Origin: Stachybotrys elegans
Taxonomy: Eukaryota; Ascomycota; Sordariomycetes; Hypocreales; Stachybotryaceae
Assembly: GCA_020746835.1 (NCBI GenBank)
Contig: JAGPNK010000002.1
Location: 1,116,001-1,180,000 of the forward strand
Reading direction: 5' to 3'
Length of the DNA stretch: 64,000 nt
Below are positions 25,514 to 36,088 of the stretch, piece by piece. The position numbers and the translations under genes are program-made. The notes below the pieces were generated by a model. That model did not search any database. It saw only the letters and a program-made list of their open reading frames with translations, and was not told the DNA's origin. Each line of letters opens with the position of its first letter. Within the stretch, counting starts at the first letter, position 1.

Positions 25514-26034
25514 AGAAAGACAAACACAAGCGCAACCACGAACACACATGACATCCATGGTCAGATTCGCAACACGAAACACACCTACCATTTCCTTTCC
25601 ATTTTCCATGTTCTTTACAAGCATCCACACACACACACTCTCTCTCTCTCTCTCCTTCATCTCCTTGTACGTCTCTCATACGTTGTCATTGCTTCATCAT
25701 CGTCTTTGCTTGCTAGCTTGCTATTGCGCTTCATTCCACTCATACTCGGTCCGAATCATCCCAGTCTGGCGTTGGCATAATTGGCTGGAGTTTGGAGACG
25801 GCTTGGCAAAAAGTCATGTAATCATGTGGTCCCTTGCTTCTTTCTCTCTATCTTTGTTTCTGGTATCACGCCTTCATATGCGCGCGCGCGGTTATGGGAC
25901 TCGGAGGGTATCTGTTCATTAAAGAAATCAAACCAGGATAGGCGTCTAGATTATCAAGGAAACTTCATTTCTCTTTGCAACCCGCCCAAGGGCGTCTTGA
26001 ATGTAGGGAAAAAACTCAAAATTTGAAGACATTA
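25514..26034. other. Convergent 3' flanks with CA/CT repeat
   Basis: Space between Cdc14 and the Cys-rich membrane-protein gene. It holds a mixed (CA)n(CT)n tract at about 25627-25652 and otherwise 3' flank sequence. Confidence 0.5.
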
Positions 26035-27197
26035 TCAGCGCTGCTGCCATGGATCTGACCGAGGTGTCGGCCTGAATTCGCCGCTGTACATGCTGGGGCT
26101 GTGAAGTTCGACCCGGCCGTCGATGGTATCCGAGACAGGTGTCGCGTATACGCTCGCCCCTGAGGGTGACCGGTCCCTCCCCCGGTCCACCTGCGAAAGT
26201 GAATCAATCTCAATGGGTGCAGCAATATCACCCGGCGTCTGGGGCTGCGAAGGTACTGCCCGCGATATGCCGGGGGAGCCAGCGGGCGAGGAGAACTCGG
26301 TCTCCGTAAAGGGGCCGGTGACGGGGTCGGGGCCGAAGTAGCCCTGGGTGCCGGTACGGGAGCGACCGGGCCGGGATGTGGGGGCCGTGATGTCGGACAC
26401 GAGCTCCTCGCCCGTCCGTGAGGGCATACTGATGGCGCTCCGCTGGGTGGGCTGTTCTTCCTGGTGTAGGCGGCGGCGGCGGCGCCTGACGAAGAACCAG
26501 ACAGCGCAGGCAATGAGGAGACCGCCACCCACAACGGATCCGGCTGCGACGCCTGCGGTTTCTGCATCTGATAGACCTCCCGAGGAGCCCGAGTCGGAGT
26601 CGGTGTCTGTCTCGGTGGCGGTAGGGATGCTGGAGGTGGGTGAGGTCGTGGGAGGAGGGGCCGGGGTGCTGAGAGGTTCACATTCGCCGCCGGATCGACA
26701 CGCCTCGTCGTAGCCGCAGCATTGGCCTCCGAGAGAGGAAGGGCAGAGGTACTGGCTGGTGCCGGTACATGACCGGGGGCAGCAGGTTGTGACGAGACTC
26801 TCGGAGTTGCGCCGGGTGGTGGTTATAACGCATTGGTAGCTCTCCAAGTTGTCGCAGCGGCTGTTGAATTCCCGACAGTCGACGCCGACTCGGCAGCAGC
26901 CCAAGCGGTCGTCATCAACAATGACGCAGTAACTTTGGTTTGGACAACAGGCGGACCTCCCTACATCGTGGCCTTGTATATTTTGTCCTGTCAGTGGATG
27001 AGAAGAGGTTTGGGAGAGGGTTCCGGTAAGGAAACAAGAAAACAAGAAAACAATTACATACAAGGATGACTGGAGGCTGCTGTACAGGCGTCAAGTATGT
27101 CGGTTACATCGCGCGCCATGAGGAAACTGGGCATGCTTGTGATGGCGGCCGCATGGGGATGATGGGCTGCGAGGGCCATGGCAGCCATGCAGACCAT
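26035..27197 (-). CDS. Cysteine-rich single-pass membrane protein, about 357 aa
   Basis: Proposed exons 27197-27062 and 26972-26035 with an 89-nt intron (GTATGT donor). The nearest acceptor, CTGACAG, would create a stop codon, so the CAAG acceptor at 26973 is preferred and yields TAASSHPC-HDVGRSACC. The N-terminal exon is therefore less certain than the rest. Exon 1 supplies a moderately hydrophobic start (MVCMAAMALAA) that may be a signal peptide. The ectodomain carries about 16 cysteines, with CC pairs in SACCP, LGCCR, TTCCP and GQCCG, followed by a Pro/Thr/Ser/Asp-rich stalk. One transmembrane helix (AAGSVVGGGLLIACAVWFF) is followed by seven basic residues, giving an outside-in topology. 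The cytosolic tail of about 140 residues is rich in Ser/Pro/Thr. The design resembles fungal cell-surface sensor-like proteins, but I recognise no named family and the function is unknown. Confidence 0.72.
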
Positions 27198-28703
27198 CAC
27201 CAGCGGCTGGGGGACATGATTATGGTCATGGTTATGGTGAATAATTCAGGGCCCGATGAGGAGGGGGGCGTCGTGCTTCTTCATTGCAAGGCTTGCTGTG
27301 TCATGGATGTCGGCAAGGCTTTTGTGCGCACTTTGCGTCACCCGCCGTGGCACAGCAGCAACAGCAGCAGCAAAGTCCGGGTCTTTTCTTTGCGCAGATC
27401 TAGCGTGAAAGTTCAGGCTGGGGAGATGGGGGAGAGAAGAAGAATAAAATAAATAAAAGTGAAAGAAGGAACAGAAGAAGCCCAGAGTGGGAGAGAGAAA
27501 TGGTTGATTGACAGGGTCCCTGCAGGATGTGGCTGAGGAACCACGACCAACCACGCTTGGTCAAGGCTGCCTTTTTTTAATGTATAATATTTTGTATATT
27601 TAAATGTGAGATAAGCAGACGCACACAGTCATGCAAGTCATTCCCTAGGCGCAGAGAGAGAGGGGGGGGGGGAGCGCTGCTGCTGAGAATAGCATGGAAG
27701 GAGGAGGGTTTTTGTGGGATGGAGTTTGGGCGTTGGTGGGCGGACCAGGGACCCAGGGGGAAGGGTCGATTATAGGCGCTTTTAAGCCCAAAGCAGCAAG
27801 TCGTTCTTGACGGGCAAGAGGTGGTGCGGAGGGAAAGAGGTCCACGTAGAGAGGGAAGGAGGAACGAGTGTGTGCAGGGATCATGGGCATACCGAAGCCT
27901 TGGGACTTTACCGCCTTGCCTGTTTCCGTCGTCTGGCCGTCCAAAGTGGTTGCAGCGAGACACGTACCATGGTTGGGCATTTCGATGCAATGTGATGCGA
28001 TATTCATCCATTCATTTACTCTTCAAGGCCAAGCGAGGGAGTAGAATAGGAAGGTCCCCGTTGACAAAAGTCCCCCAAGATAAACCAAACCCTCCTCCAC
28101 CGATCCAGCCGTGGACGAGGGAAGCGAACAAAGAGCAAAACGACACTCTTTTCTTCTCCCAGCTGAATAGCGGATTCCAGCCTGTCCTTGGCCTGGCGAA
28201 ATGCACCTCGTCATGCGACCCCCGGCGCGTACATTAACTTCCCAACCTTCCTGCGGCTCGATTCCCCGAAGAACCCCCCCTCGCGCTGCCTTCTTTGGAG
28301 CCATGTCGGCGAGCGCTCCCTCCCCCTCTTCTAGGCGCATATGCGTGCGTTGTGCTGTGTTACACACGGTTATTCTCCTCCTTGGCCTGATCTGCATGTA
28401 ACCACACAGTGTCCCGCCTCGCCGTCGTTGCCCTCCCCATGAAAATAAATGCCGGAGGGGCTACGCTGAGTGGGAGGGTTGTAGGTGTAGCATACTTGTC
28501 TAAGTATATTGTGTATTTGTATTGTGTACGCGTGTGTGCTGTTGGGATATCGAGCCTGGCTGCAGCATCAACAATACTTGCTCAGCGACGTATACATCAT
28601 ACATCATACATTGTGTAGGTATGTTGCACAAGAAGGACAATATCACAGCAGCATATTAAAGTTTGTATTCATCGAGTTCATTACGCTACATCATATACAG
28701 CCC
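27198..28703. other. Intergenic region
   Basis: Between two minus-strand genes. It holds the upstream region of the Cys-rich protein gene and the 3' flank of the dioxygenase, plus an AG/G-rich tract at 27654-27672. No gene is supported. Confidence 0.5.
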
Positions 28704-30213
28704 TTACTGAGACACACCCCTCTCGTTGCAGTACTTGTCCACCTCCTTGGTCAGCGTATCCCGCTGCCGCATCGCCGCCTCCATGATATCCGCTGCCTTC
28801 TCGCCCAGCCCCTCGCGGCCGCCCGCGTCCTCGTACACGGCCTCCATCTCCGCCAGCACCGCCTGCAGCTGGTTGGGCAGCCACGTCACGATGGGGCTGC
28901 CGCCCGTGGCCGTCGGGTGCGACGTGCGCTTGAGGATGTACTCGCGCGCAAAGCACCAGTGCCGCCAGCGGAAGTCGCGCACCTGGTTCAGCATCTCGAG
29001 CCACAGGCACCGCGACTGGCGCAGCAGCTCCGCGTCGCAGCCCCTCTCCCCGACGAGCGCGTACCCCTTGACCCCAAGCCCCAGGGACCGCTCCCGCGCG
29101 TACTGCAGGAACGCCTTGTGGTTGCTGGGCCGGTACTCGCGGAAGTCCTGCAGGATCTCGGTGAGCGGCGTCTTTGGCATGGGGATCTGCAGGAAGTTGT
29201 CCATGAGGGGGATGATGGAGTCGTTGGCACCGCTCTCGCCCCGGAACGACTGCGGCTTGTTGTCGTAGAGCCCCTCGTACACGACGCCGTCCGGGAACAT
29301 GGACTGCGACGTGATGCCGAAGATGAAGGTCCGGAAGCTCGTGTACTCGGTCGGCCGCGACTTGGCCCACATGGTCTCCATGACGCCGTTGATGCGCTTC
29401 ATCGACGAGAGCATGTCTGCCATGCCGCTGTTGAAGTCGCCCCGGCCCGCCTCGCCCACGCCGCTGGCCACCGTCTCGAAGCACTGCATCGTCCCCGCCA
29501 CGAGCGGGCCCGTGTTCTTGACCATGTCGATGTGCACGAGGACGAACCCGGCCTCAGACGACGTAGGGTCAAGCCCGTGCTCGAAGGCCCGGATGAGGCG
29601 GATGTTGGAGTACTCTAGCCCGACGGCCGGGTTCTCAAGGCGGTAGTTGAACAGGGCATAGGACCCGGCATACTCCATAAAGGGCTTGAACCCGCAGCTG
29701 TACCTTTGTGAGTTAAAGGACCAAAGGGGTCAGAGGATGCATAAAGGCAATGTAGACGTACATCTCGGCACAACGAGCGATGGGCTCCGCGACGTTGGAC
29801 GGCAAAGTTTGTCTCCCCAGGCCGTACGGCTCCCCCTTTACAAAGCGCTCGTGGCAAGGCTCTAGGAGATAGGCCGATGCCAGGAAGGAGTAGTCTCTGT
29901 ACAGGGCATTCATTAGGGGCAAGTTGTCCTTGTACCTGTCCATGGCACTTGTAAGGTTGGGTAGTTCATTGTGAACGGCGTCGCCCAGCTTGGACTCGGC
30001 CAGGAGACCAGGCGACCCATCGGCCGTCTTGATGGGCATGCGCTGCAGCACCGACTCGAGAGGGTCAAACTCAGCGGGCAGCGAAACGATGGGATCCATA
30101 CGAGGGAGGAAGCCTCGCGAGGTAGAGACCATAAAGGCAGGGAGGGAGTTGTCATCTGGGAGACTGTCTCCCAGTACCCTGAAGGAGGGCGTGACGGTGT
30201 CGCGAGAGCCCAT
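28704..30213 (-). CDS. Indoleamine 2,3-dioxygenase, 483 aa
   Basis: Two exons, 30213-29762 and 29703-28704. The 58-nt intron has a GTACGT donor and a CACAAAG acceptor, and splitting an ATG codon across it gives RCAEMYSCGFKPFMEYAGSY. The start is the ATG of MGSRDTVTP; the open frame extends further upstream but without family resemblance. Family landmarks are FMEYAGSYALFNYRLE (159-174), GESGAND (307-313), RPSNHKAFL (342-350), the probable proximal haem His 399 in FRWRHW, and HPTATGGSP (413-421). The enzyme opens the indole ring of L-tryptophan to N-formylkynurenine using haem and O2. This is the first step of the kynurenine route to NAD, and the counterpart of yeast BNA2. It is cytosolic, with no targeting signal. 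The upstream region carries two CGG-type palindromes that may regulate it. Confidence 0.94.
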
Positions 30214-30354
30214 GATGGCGGGATATGCAAGGGATAAGAAGGGGTACGAGGGCGGCAAAGACTTGAGAGAAGAGTGCTGTGAAGCTCCTGGCAGAGTGAT
30301 GAAGGTCTGTCTTTCTCCCTTTGTTCGCGTCCATGAATCGCGCTTAAGTAACTG

Positions 30355-30378
30355 GTGGCCGGAATGCATTCCGGCCAC
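30355..30378. promoter_or_regulatory. 24-nt perfect palindrome, CGG-N8-CCG
   Basis: The left half GTGGCCGGAATG is followed immediately by its exact reverse complement. It contains CGG and CCG triplets separated by 8 nt, the layout bound by Zn2Cys6 transcription factors. It lies 142 bp upstream of the dioxygenase start codon. The role as an operator is inference. Confidence 0.6.
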
Positions 30379-30744
30379 TGGGAGGGGAAGTTTGGTCACG
30401 GTGCCCCTGATGTCTGCATTACGTGTCAGAAACTTTAGATTGACCGCATAGATAACAACCAAAACGTAATGGGAACCTCCGCATCTCGAGACCCCCTCGC
30501 TCCGGTCCTGCAACGTCTGATATAGGCAGGATGCCGCGTGAGTGCTGGCGGTATAAGTGCTGATCCGAGCAATCTTCTCTGTACCATATTATTGGCACTC
30601 ACGGGAAACAACATCAGAATAATCAGTATGCATATAACCGACCAAGTTTCTTATCTTATACCTGGAAAAAATGGAGAGACGTCGTCTGCCAAAGTGAGGG
30701 CATCACCGCGCCCCCCGACATTGGCCGGCCTCAAGTGGGGCCAT

Positions 30745-30765
30745 TGGCCGGAATAGTTCCGGCCA
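30745..30765. promoter_or_regulatory. Related palindrome, CGG-N7-CCG
   Basis: TGGCCGGAA and TTCCGGCCA arms flank a TAG spacer. The arms match the element at 30355 base for base over nine positions, with a spacing one nucleotide shorter between triplets. Confidence 0.5.
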
Positions 30766-31792
30766 CGAGATACGGCGCCGGGGCCTCCGCACCAAAACCT
30801 CCTTTTCCCCCTCCCCTCCTAGGGCTTATCATAGGGCTACTTACCATGCCGCTTTCGGAGATTGCTGGCGTGGCATAACCGAGGATAAAGGACTTTGCCG
30901 CGCCAAGCTTTGCCCGGCAGGCGCACGGCGGAGATATCAATGTGTTTGATAATGCTTTTCTTCTCTATAGGCCAGCTTGCCCGTGGGATTCACTGTACCT
31001 GTGGAGGCTCTTAACTGACTTGGGAAGCTGGGAAGATGAATCAAGGTCTTGCTGGAGCCACGTAGCTCTCGGCGTGTGTTTCTGGTTGGGTGGCTCTGCA
31101 TTGCCCCTTGGAGATTATGCTTGTTTCTGGACGGCACACGGACTCGGGCAGTCACTATAGATACAGATGGAGGCCTATAGTCACTGTAGTGATGAATGCT
31201 ATCGGTCCGCACGGGAAACGCCCTTCGAACCAAGGCAGTTCCGAGTGATGGATACAGCCAAACTGTGAGCCGGATATATTGAGAGGCTCCTTGATAAGAA
31301 CTATATCAAAGTTAGTGAATGTCCTTCTCATATGGCAGTTCTAGCCCTTGGACACTTGGGATCTGCAGCGAATCTTATGTTTGGCAAATGGCCTTTGGCC
31401 ATGTTAACTATTAGGCATGTTTGATTTTCTGTAACCGCGATCGAATCCGAGTATTCATTGGCAAGTCAAAGGAGAAAGTGTGGAACTGGCTGCTCTCTGA
31501 CTAGTTGAGACAATCCAAGAAGACGAGAACCCCAGATCCAAGAAAAGCATCTGCTCAAGTGCCGGAGCAACCTATGCGTCTGCTACAAGTCTTCCGGAAC
31601 TCGTACAGTCTAACAATGCGCCCCCCAGTGTTCTGAAACATGATTCAAAGTATAACGGTTCACATCTTGCCTTTGGTTTGGAAAAACTAAGAAAGTTTGC
31701 CGGCGCAAAGTTCGTATCATTGAGACCCCATAAACAACGTAATGTACAGCACCCTTTCGTGTGTTCCCCAGCTTACAAGTCCCTTGCCTTCC

Positions 31793-32773
31793 CTATTCCA
31801 CCCTCGTTTCCACCCTTCTCCGACCTGTCAAGATGACCGTGCTGAAACTCCGAAGTCCCGCGTCGTGTAGTCTAACGGTAAAGTTCGATTGCTGCTCGGC
31901 GTAGGACTTCCCTACGTTGCCGGAGGAAGTTGCTGGAATCCATGATGCTGATGAGCTCGATAGGGGCTGGTTTAGAGCTGTCGACGAATAGTTTGCTGCA
32001 GATACGTATACTTCGGGGCCTGGGATGGTCGGTTGCTGGAATTTGGCTTGTCTCATTGTTGGTGTGAATCCATCTGTTTCCTTCTCCTCGACTTCCTCGC
32101 CTCGGTCTTCTGGTCCCATACTAGCATCGATATCGGTGTCCTCATCTTCCATGTCATATCCAGCAGGTTCGGCCAACGCCCCTCTCGGTAATGATGCCTG
32201 AATGAGTGAGGTAGTCTCGACGTATGCTAGCGTGATGGTCTTTGTGGCTCTCATGGTCGATGTCAAGGTGATGGTGGTGTGAGAGTCATTATCTGGGCGA
32301 TCCTCGAGTTCTACGGCTTGTGCACCGGGTTGTAAGTCGCCTACATCGTTCTTTGACATGAAAATGGCACCGGCATGAGGAGGCTCGAGGGCTACGAGAG
32401 GCTGAGGCTGTAGTGGGGGAGGACCTGCAACGCAGTTAGTGTCTCGGGGGGCGAGGGAGGGACTCACCTCGCCTGGGAGTAGACTACTGATGCGCGCTTG
32501 GAGGATGTTGATATGCTGAAGAAGAAACCTGAGTTCGGATTCCGTGGCCTGGTCGATCGGTGTCATGTAGTTGTCTGCGAATCGCTGGATGGTATCAAGG
32601 AGCCATGCTTTCGGGTCGTCCTGTGCATTATTCGCCGACGGTGTCTGGGGAGGCGTGGCATTTACGGACTCGCTCACGGCATCTATGTGTCGAAAGTGTA
32701 TGCTATTTGAGTTGGCGTGGCGAATGAGGAAAACGAGAATTGCGGTGAGGAGGTTGCGTTTGCTGGCGCGCAT
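31793..32773 (-). CDS. Putative secreted protein, 326 aa, function unknown
   Basis: An intronless ORF with a good ATG. Residues 8-17 (LLTAILVFLI) preceded by basic residues make a plausible signal peptide, with cleavage near residue 22-25. The rest is hydrophilic: a helical stretch at about 53-98 (WLLDTIQRFADNYMTPID, then FLLQHINILQARISSLLPG), a Thr-rich segment (TTITLTSTMRATKTITLAYVE), and an acidic run (DMEDEDTDIDASM followed by DRGEEVEEKETDG). Only one Cys is present in the mature part, so it is not a disulphide-rich effector. No C-terminal hydrophobic tail for a GPI anchor is visible. A further exon at the 3' end cannot be excluded because the last residues are basic and unconserved-looking. 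I do not recognise a family. It could be a lineage-specific secreted or ER protein. Confidence 0.55.
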   Translation of the reverse strand: MRASKRNLLTAILVFLIRHANSNSIHFRHIDAVSESVNATPPQTPSANNAQDDPKAWLLDTIQRFADNYMTPIDQATESELRFLLQHINILQARISSLLPGEVSPSLAPRDTNCVAGPPPLQPQPLVALEPPHAGAIFMSKNDVGDLQPGAQAVELEDRPDNDSHTTITLTSTMRATKTITLAYVETTSLIQASLPRGALAEPAGYDMEDEDTDIDASMGPEDRGEEVEEKETDGFTPTMRQAKFQQPTIPGPEVYVSAANYSSTALNQPLSSSSASWIPATSSGNVGKSYAEQQSNFTVRLHDAGLRSFSTVILTGRRRVETRVE

Positions 32774-35226
32774 GTTGAATTACTATATAAAAAGTCTAGA
32801 TTGAGAGAACATGGAATGGCGATGGGATACAATGGGATGAGGCTCTCTGGGCTTGATATACGGGAGAGGGTGGAATGCATGTCGTTGGAGCAACGCATTC
32901 CAGACCTCGTGAGTAGGCGGACCACATCATCGGTAGGGCTCATGACCACAAAAGTTTGGGTTGAGTCATTGGCAGAGCGGGCGGGTTGCGGGGATTGAGC
33001 CAGTGAATGAGTGCTGGCGTGATCATGTGCAAATGGACTGGGCGGACACGGACACGCTGGGTCGACAGCAGAGGGATGGTTGGGTTGAGCGTCACGTCAG
33101 CAGAGGATGATGGCATGGCATGGCATGGCATGGCAGTGGCAGTGGCGGTGTAGCAAAATGTTGGGTGCTGGCAGGATTGGGCGGCTAGCTTTGGATGATG
33201 AGCAAGAGATAATTTTGGGATTTGGCGTCGTGACCGTGGCCTGTTCGGCTTTGCTTCTTCCCCGCTCCAAGTCAGGCCGTAGACCACACGATGTTCCTCC
33301 TGGCACTTAGGCAAGGTAGGAAATGTGATGGCGACGGGTGGTGAAAATCGCTCAGTTCCAGCCTGATGACCATGGATGCGGATACATTGTATGGTGACGC
33401 CTTGGCAGCGGATGGATTCTTGTTGCAACATCCATCGGCATCACGAGATAATTTGCCTCTTTCAATACGGTCGGAGAGGCCTAAAAAAAATAGAAGAGAG
33501 AAAGCCCCTCCCGGAATGGCGTCAAAGACTTTGTGGGTTGGTTATCATGTACGAGCAATCTCGGATACGGCGGCGCTGCTCGAAGGTTCGCTTCTTGTTA
33601 TCAGCGAGGTGGCTGCTTCCTCGCTCCGAGTAGGTCGGGATCATCGGTCGATGGTCTCCAACTCTGCCCCCTTTTCAGGTGTTTCGTAACGGTGAGAAAT
33701 GCAACAATTGGCCTAGTAATTACCTGCTTCCTCTGGGCAGGGTAGCGAGCGAACAAAGTGGGTGGCTGGATGAGTTCAGCTTACCCGATCCTCAGGTATG
33801 TATCCGTGACTGTGCTGTGCCATGACTCCTGGCTGGAGGCGACGGACACTTGTGCAGACGAGTTGGCTTGTGGCGAGCCGAATGAGGCAAGAACCAAGCG
33901 GGTTGCCACTGGTCGCCTTTATTAATACCCGCCAAGTGATAAATGAGAAGAATGGCTGCCAGGAAATTCCGTTGGTTCCAGTGGATGAGGGGTGCTGGGG
34001 GCTTAGTGTTTAGTGACATGGATGGAGAGAGGGAGAGAGTAATAAGTAACGATTACGACGGCTCCTATGGGATTATCACGATGCAGCCAGCCAAAGGAGC
34101 ACTGGCCTTGTGGAACGGAACGGAACAATGGTACGAAAATAAAATAAAAAATAAAACAAAACATAAACAGAAAAAGAAAATGTAAAGAATCGCCCCAAAA
34201 TTACTGTACTCGAGTTTAGTCTACGTGAATAGAACCATGATGAAAAGGCTTGTGTTCTTTGCACTTCTGGATGCGGCCAAATGAAGGCATCCCCAAGATC
34301 AAACCTCCGGGGTCAAGACCGTCCGTCTTGCATGTACATCTACTTTGGGAACAGTGCATCCCGTCTCCCATCCTCAGGTACAGGGTCCTCGCACCTCGCG
34401 TCATGGCAACAGCCGGCCAATCACGACCCCGGACCCATAAGAACCTCCTGAGCGCTAGTCCCCCTTCGGCAACAGCCTAGACCGGGGTGGAAGCACAGCT
34501 GGCTCAAGGGAAAAGGTTGCTGGGCCGGGAAGCGTCACGTCTTGTCATGTCCCAGCTCCTCCGCCGCAAGAGCCCAGTGCGCCTGTTCCCAGCCCAGCGC
34601 CCACCCACGCAAGTCCAAACAACCTTTGCCGATTATTTTTTTTTCTCCCCTTGTGCGCGCGCCGCCGCCCGAAAATGAGGATGAGACCAAGGCCCCAAAC
34701 CTACGAGACAAGCCCCCAGCAGAATTTCAAAGTCCCGCCTCCCTCCTCGATGCCATCCATCATCTCCCCTTTCCACTCCTCCCATCCATCACCACCACCG
34801 CCTCGTCACCCAAATCATCACCACCGCCATCGCCTCCCACCCTGACTCTGCCTTCTCACCTCGGCTCGCCGCATCACCACCACCGGCCCACAGCTAGCTA
34901 AACGCCTGTCTTGTCTGCCCAGCTTCCGCCATCTGTCAGCTCCACGCACCGACAAGTCGCCCCCCTTGACCTGAATGACCATCAGCACCACCAACCAAAC
35001 CCCGTGAGGCTACTTAAGCCTTCTGCGTCTGCTGGCCAGCCCAAAAATTTCCCTCCTGCTGCACATACCGAAACACCCACGCACCACGCCCTTACCTACG
35101 GCCTCGCTTATTCCAAACAGCCAGACTCGTCCGTAGCCGACGCGCCAACGTCATCGCATCGTCACATCCAAGCCATTCATTCATCGCTACGAGCTTTCCC
35201 GGGTCCTGCACCCTTCATCATCCGCA
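32774..35226. other. Divergent intergenic region
   Basis: Upstream of the putative secreted protein (minus) and Ies4 (plus). It contains a TGGCA pentamer repeat at 33111. The last 250 bp before Ies4 contain no ATG and are C/A-rich, consistent with its leader. Frames at 33366 and 34542 are not supported. Confidence 0.5.
33111..33135. repeat. (TGGCA)5 pentamer repeat
   Basis: Five perfect copies, followed by degenerate GTGGC units. Confidence 0.95.
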
Positions 35227-36088
35227 ATGGCTCCGACTGCCAAAACCACCGAGATCCGCCGAAGGTCCGGCTCCAAGCCCGGCCTCGTCGTCACTCTTAC
35301 AATTCCATCAGCTCGCCTGCGCGACATCATTAAAAGCGAGTCCGTAGAGGACGACCAGACCGTCAAAGAGACCGAGGAGGACTCCAAAGCGTCGCCGGCT
35401 CCCTCTGGCACGCCTGCCGAGCAGCCCAACTCCACGGGCGAGAACGCATCCGACTCCAATGAGGCCACTCCCGCCGCTGAGGGCACCCCGGCCGACTCTA
35501 TCGTGGTACCTGCCGCCGAGGGTGGGAAGAAGAAGGGTGTCAAGCGATCTGCTGCCGCTGCCAATGGCTCCGGCGACAGCACACCCAAGCCTAGGGGAAA
35601 GCCCGGCCCCAAGAAGAAGCCTCGTCTGTACGTTGTCCTACCTCTACCCTCTCGTCACGCTCATGGCTAACAAGAAACTCAGTGAGGACGGAACCATTGA
35701 CCACGCCAATACCAAGGGTGTAGGCCATAAGCTCGGTCCCAAGGCCAACCAAGGTGCTATCAACGCTGGCCTGCGCGCACTCGATAGGTCCGGCAAGCCC
35801 TGCCGCAAGTGGGCCAGAGGTGGTTTCACCCTCAAGAGCTTCACTGGCGTCGTCTGGGAGATTCCTCGTTGGACTGCACCTAAGCGTATGGACTTGGCTG
35901 AGGACGACTCGGCCACAGCATCGGCAGCCGCCTCCGCCGAGGCAGGCAGCTCCAAGGAGAACAAGGAGAACGCTGCCGAGGCCAACAGCGGCAGCAACAG
36001 CAACAACGGCGTAGACGTGGAGATGCAGAGTGCACCGGACCTTAACGGGGCGTCCCCTGCACCCATCGCCATCGCGGCTGCATCATAA
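35227..36088 (+). CDS. INO80 complex subunit Ies4, 268 aa
   Basis: Two exons, 35227-35627 and 35683-36088, with a 55-nt intron (GTACGT donor, AACTCAG acceptor), giving KKPRL-EDGTID. The N-terminus (MAPTAKTTEIRRRSG, then LVVTLTIPSARLRDI) and the C-terminal block (GPKANQGAINAGLRALDRSG, CRKWARGGFTLKSFTGVVWE) are the hallmarks of the fungal Ies4 family. The middle is acidic and low-complexity, with a basic KPRGKPGPKKK stretch just before the intron that could bind DNA or serve as a nuclear signal. Ies4 is an accessory subunit of the INO80 nucleosome remodeller, linked in yeast to DNA-damage checkpoint signalling. The protein is longer than yeast Ies4 because of the disordered linkers. The C-terminus beyond residue 220 is Ala/Ser/Asn-rich. 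Confidence 0.86.

Larger units (their letters stand above)
30214..31792. other. Dioxygenase upstream region
   Basis: Holds the probable promoter of the dioxygenase with two related palindromes (separate entries). From about 30900 to 31792 I see no gene, only unremarkable sequence. Confidence 0.5.

Noticed and set aside
28509..29618. 369-codon plus-strand frame
   Set aside because: It is the antisense shadow of the indoleamine dioxygenase exon; composition is Leu/Arg/His-rich as expected for a shadow.
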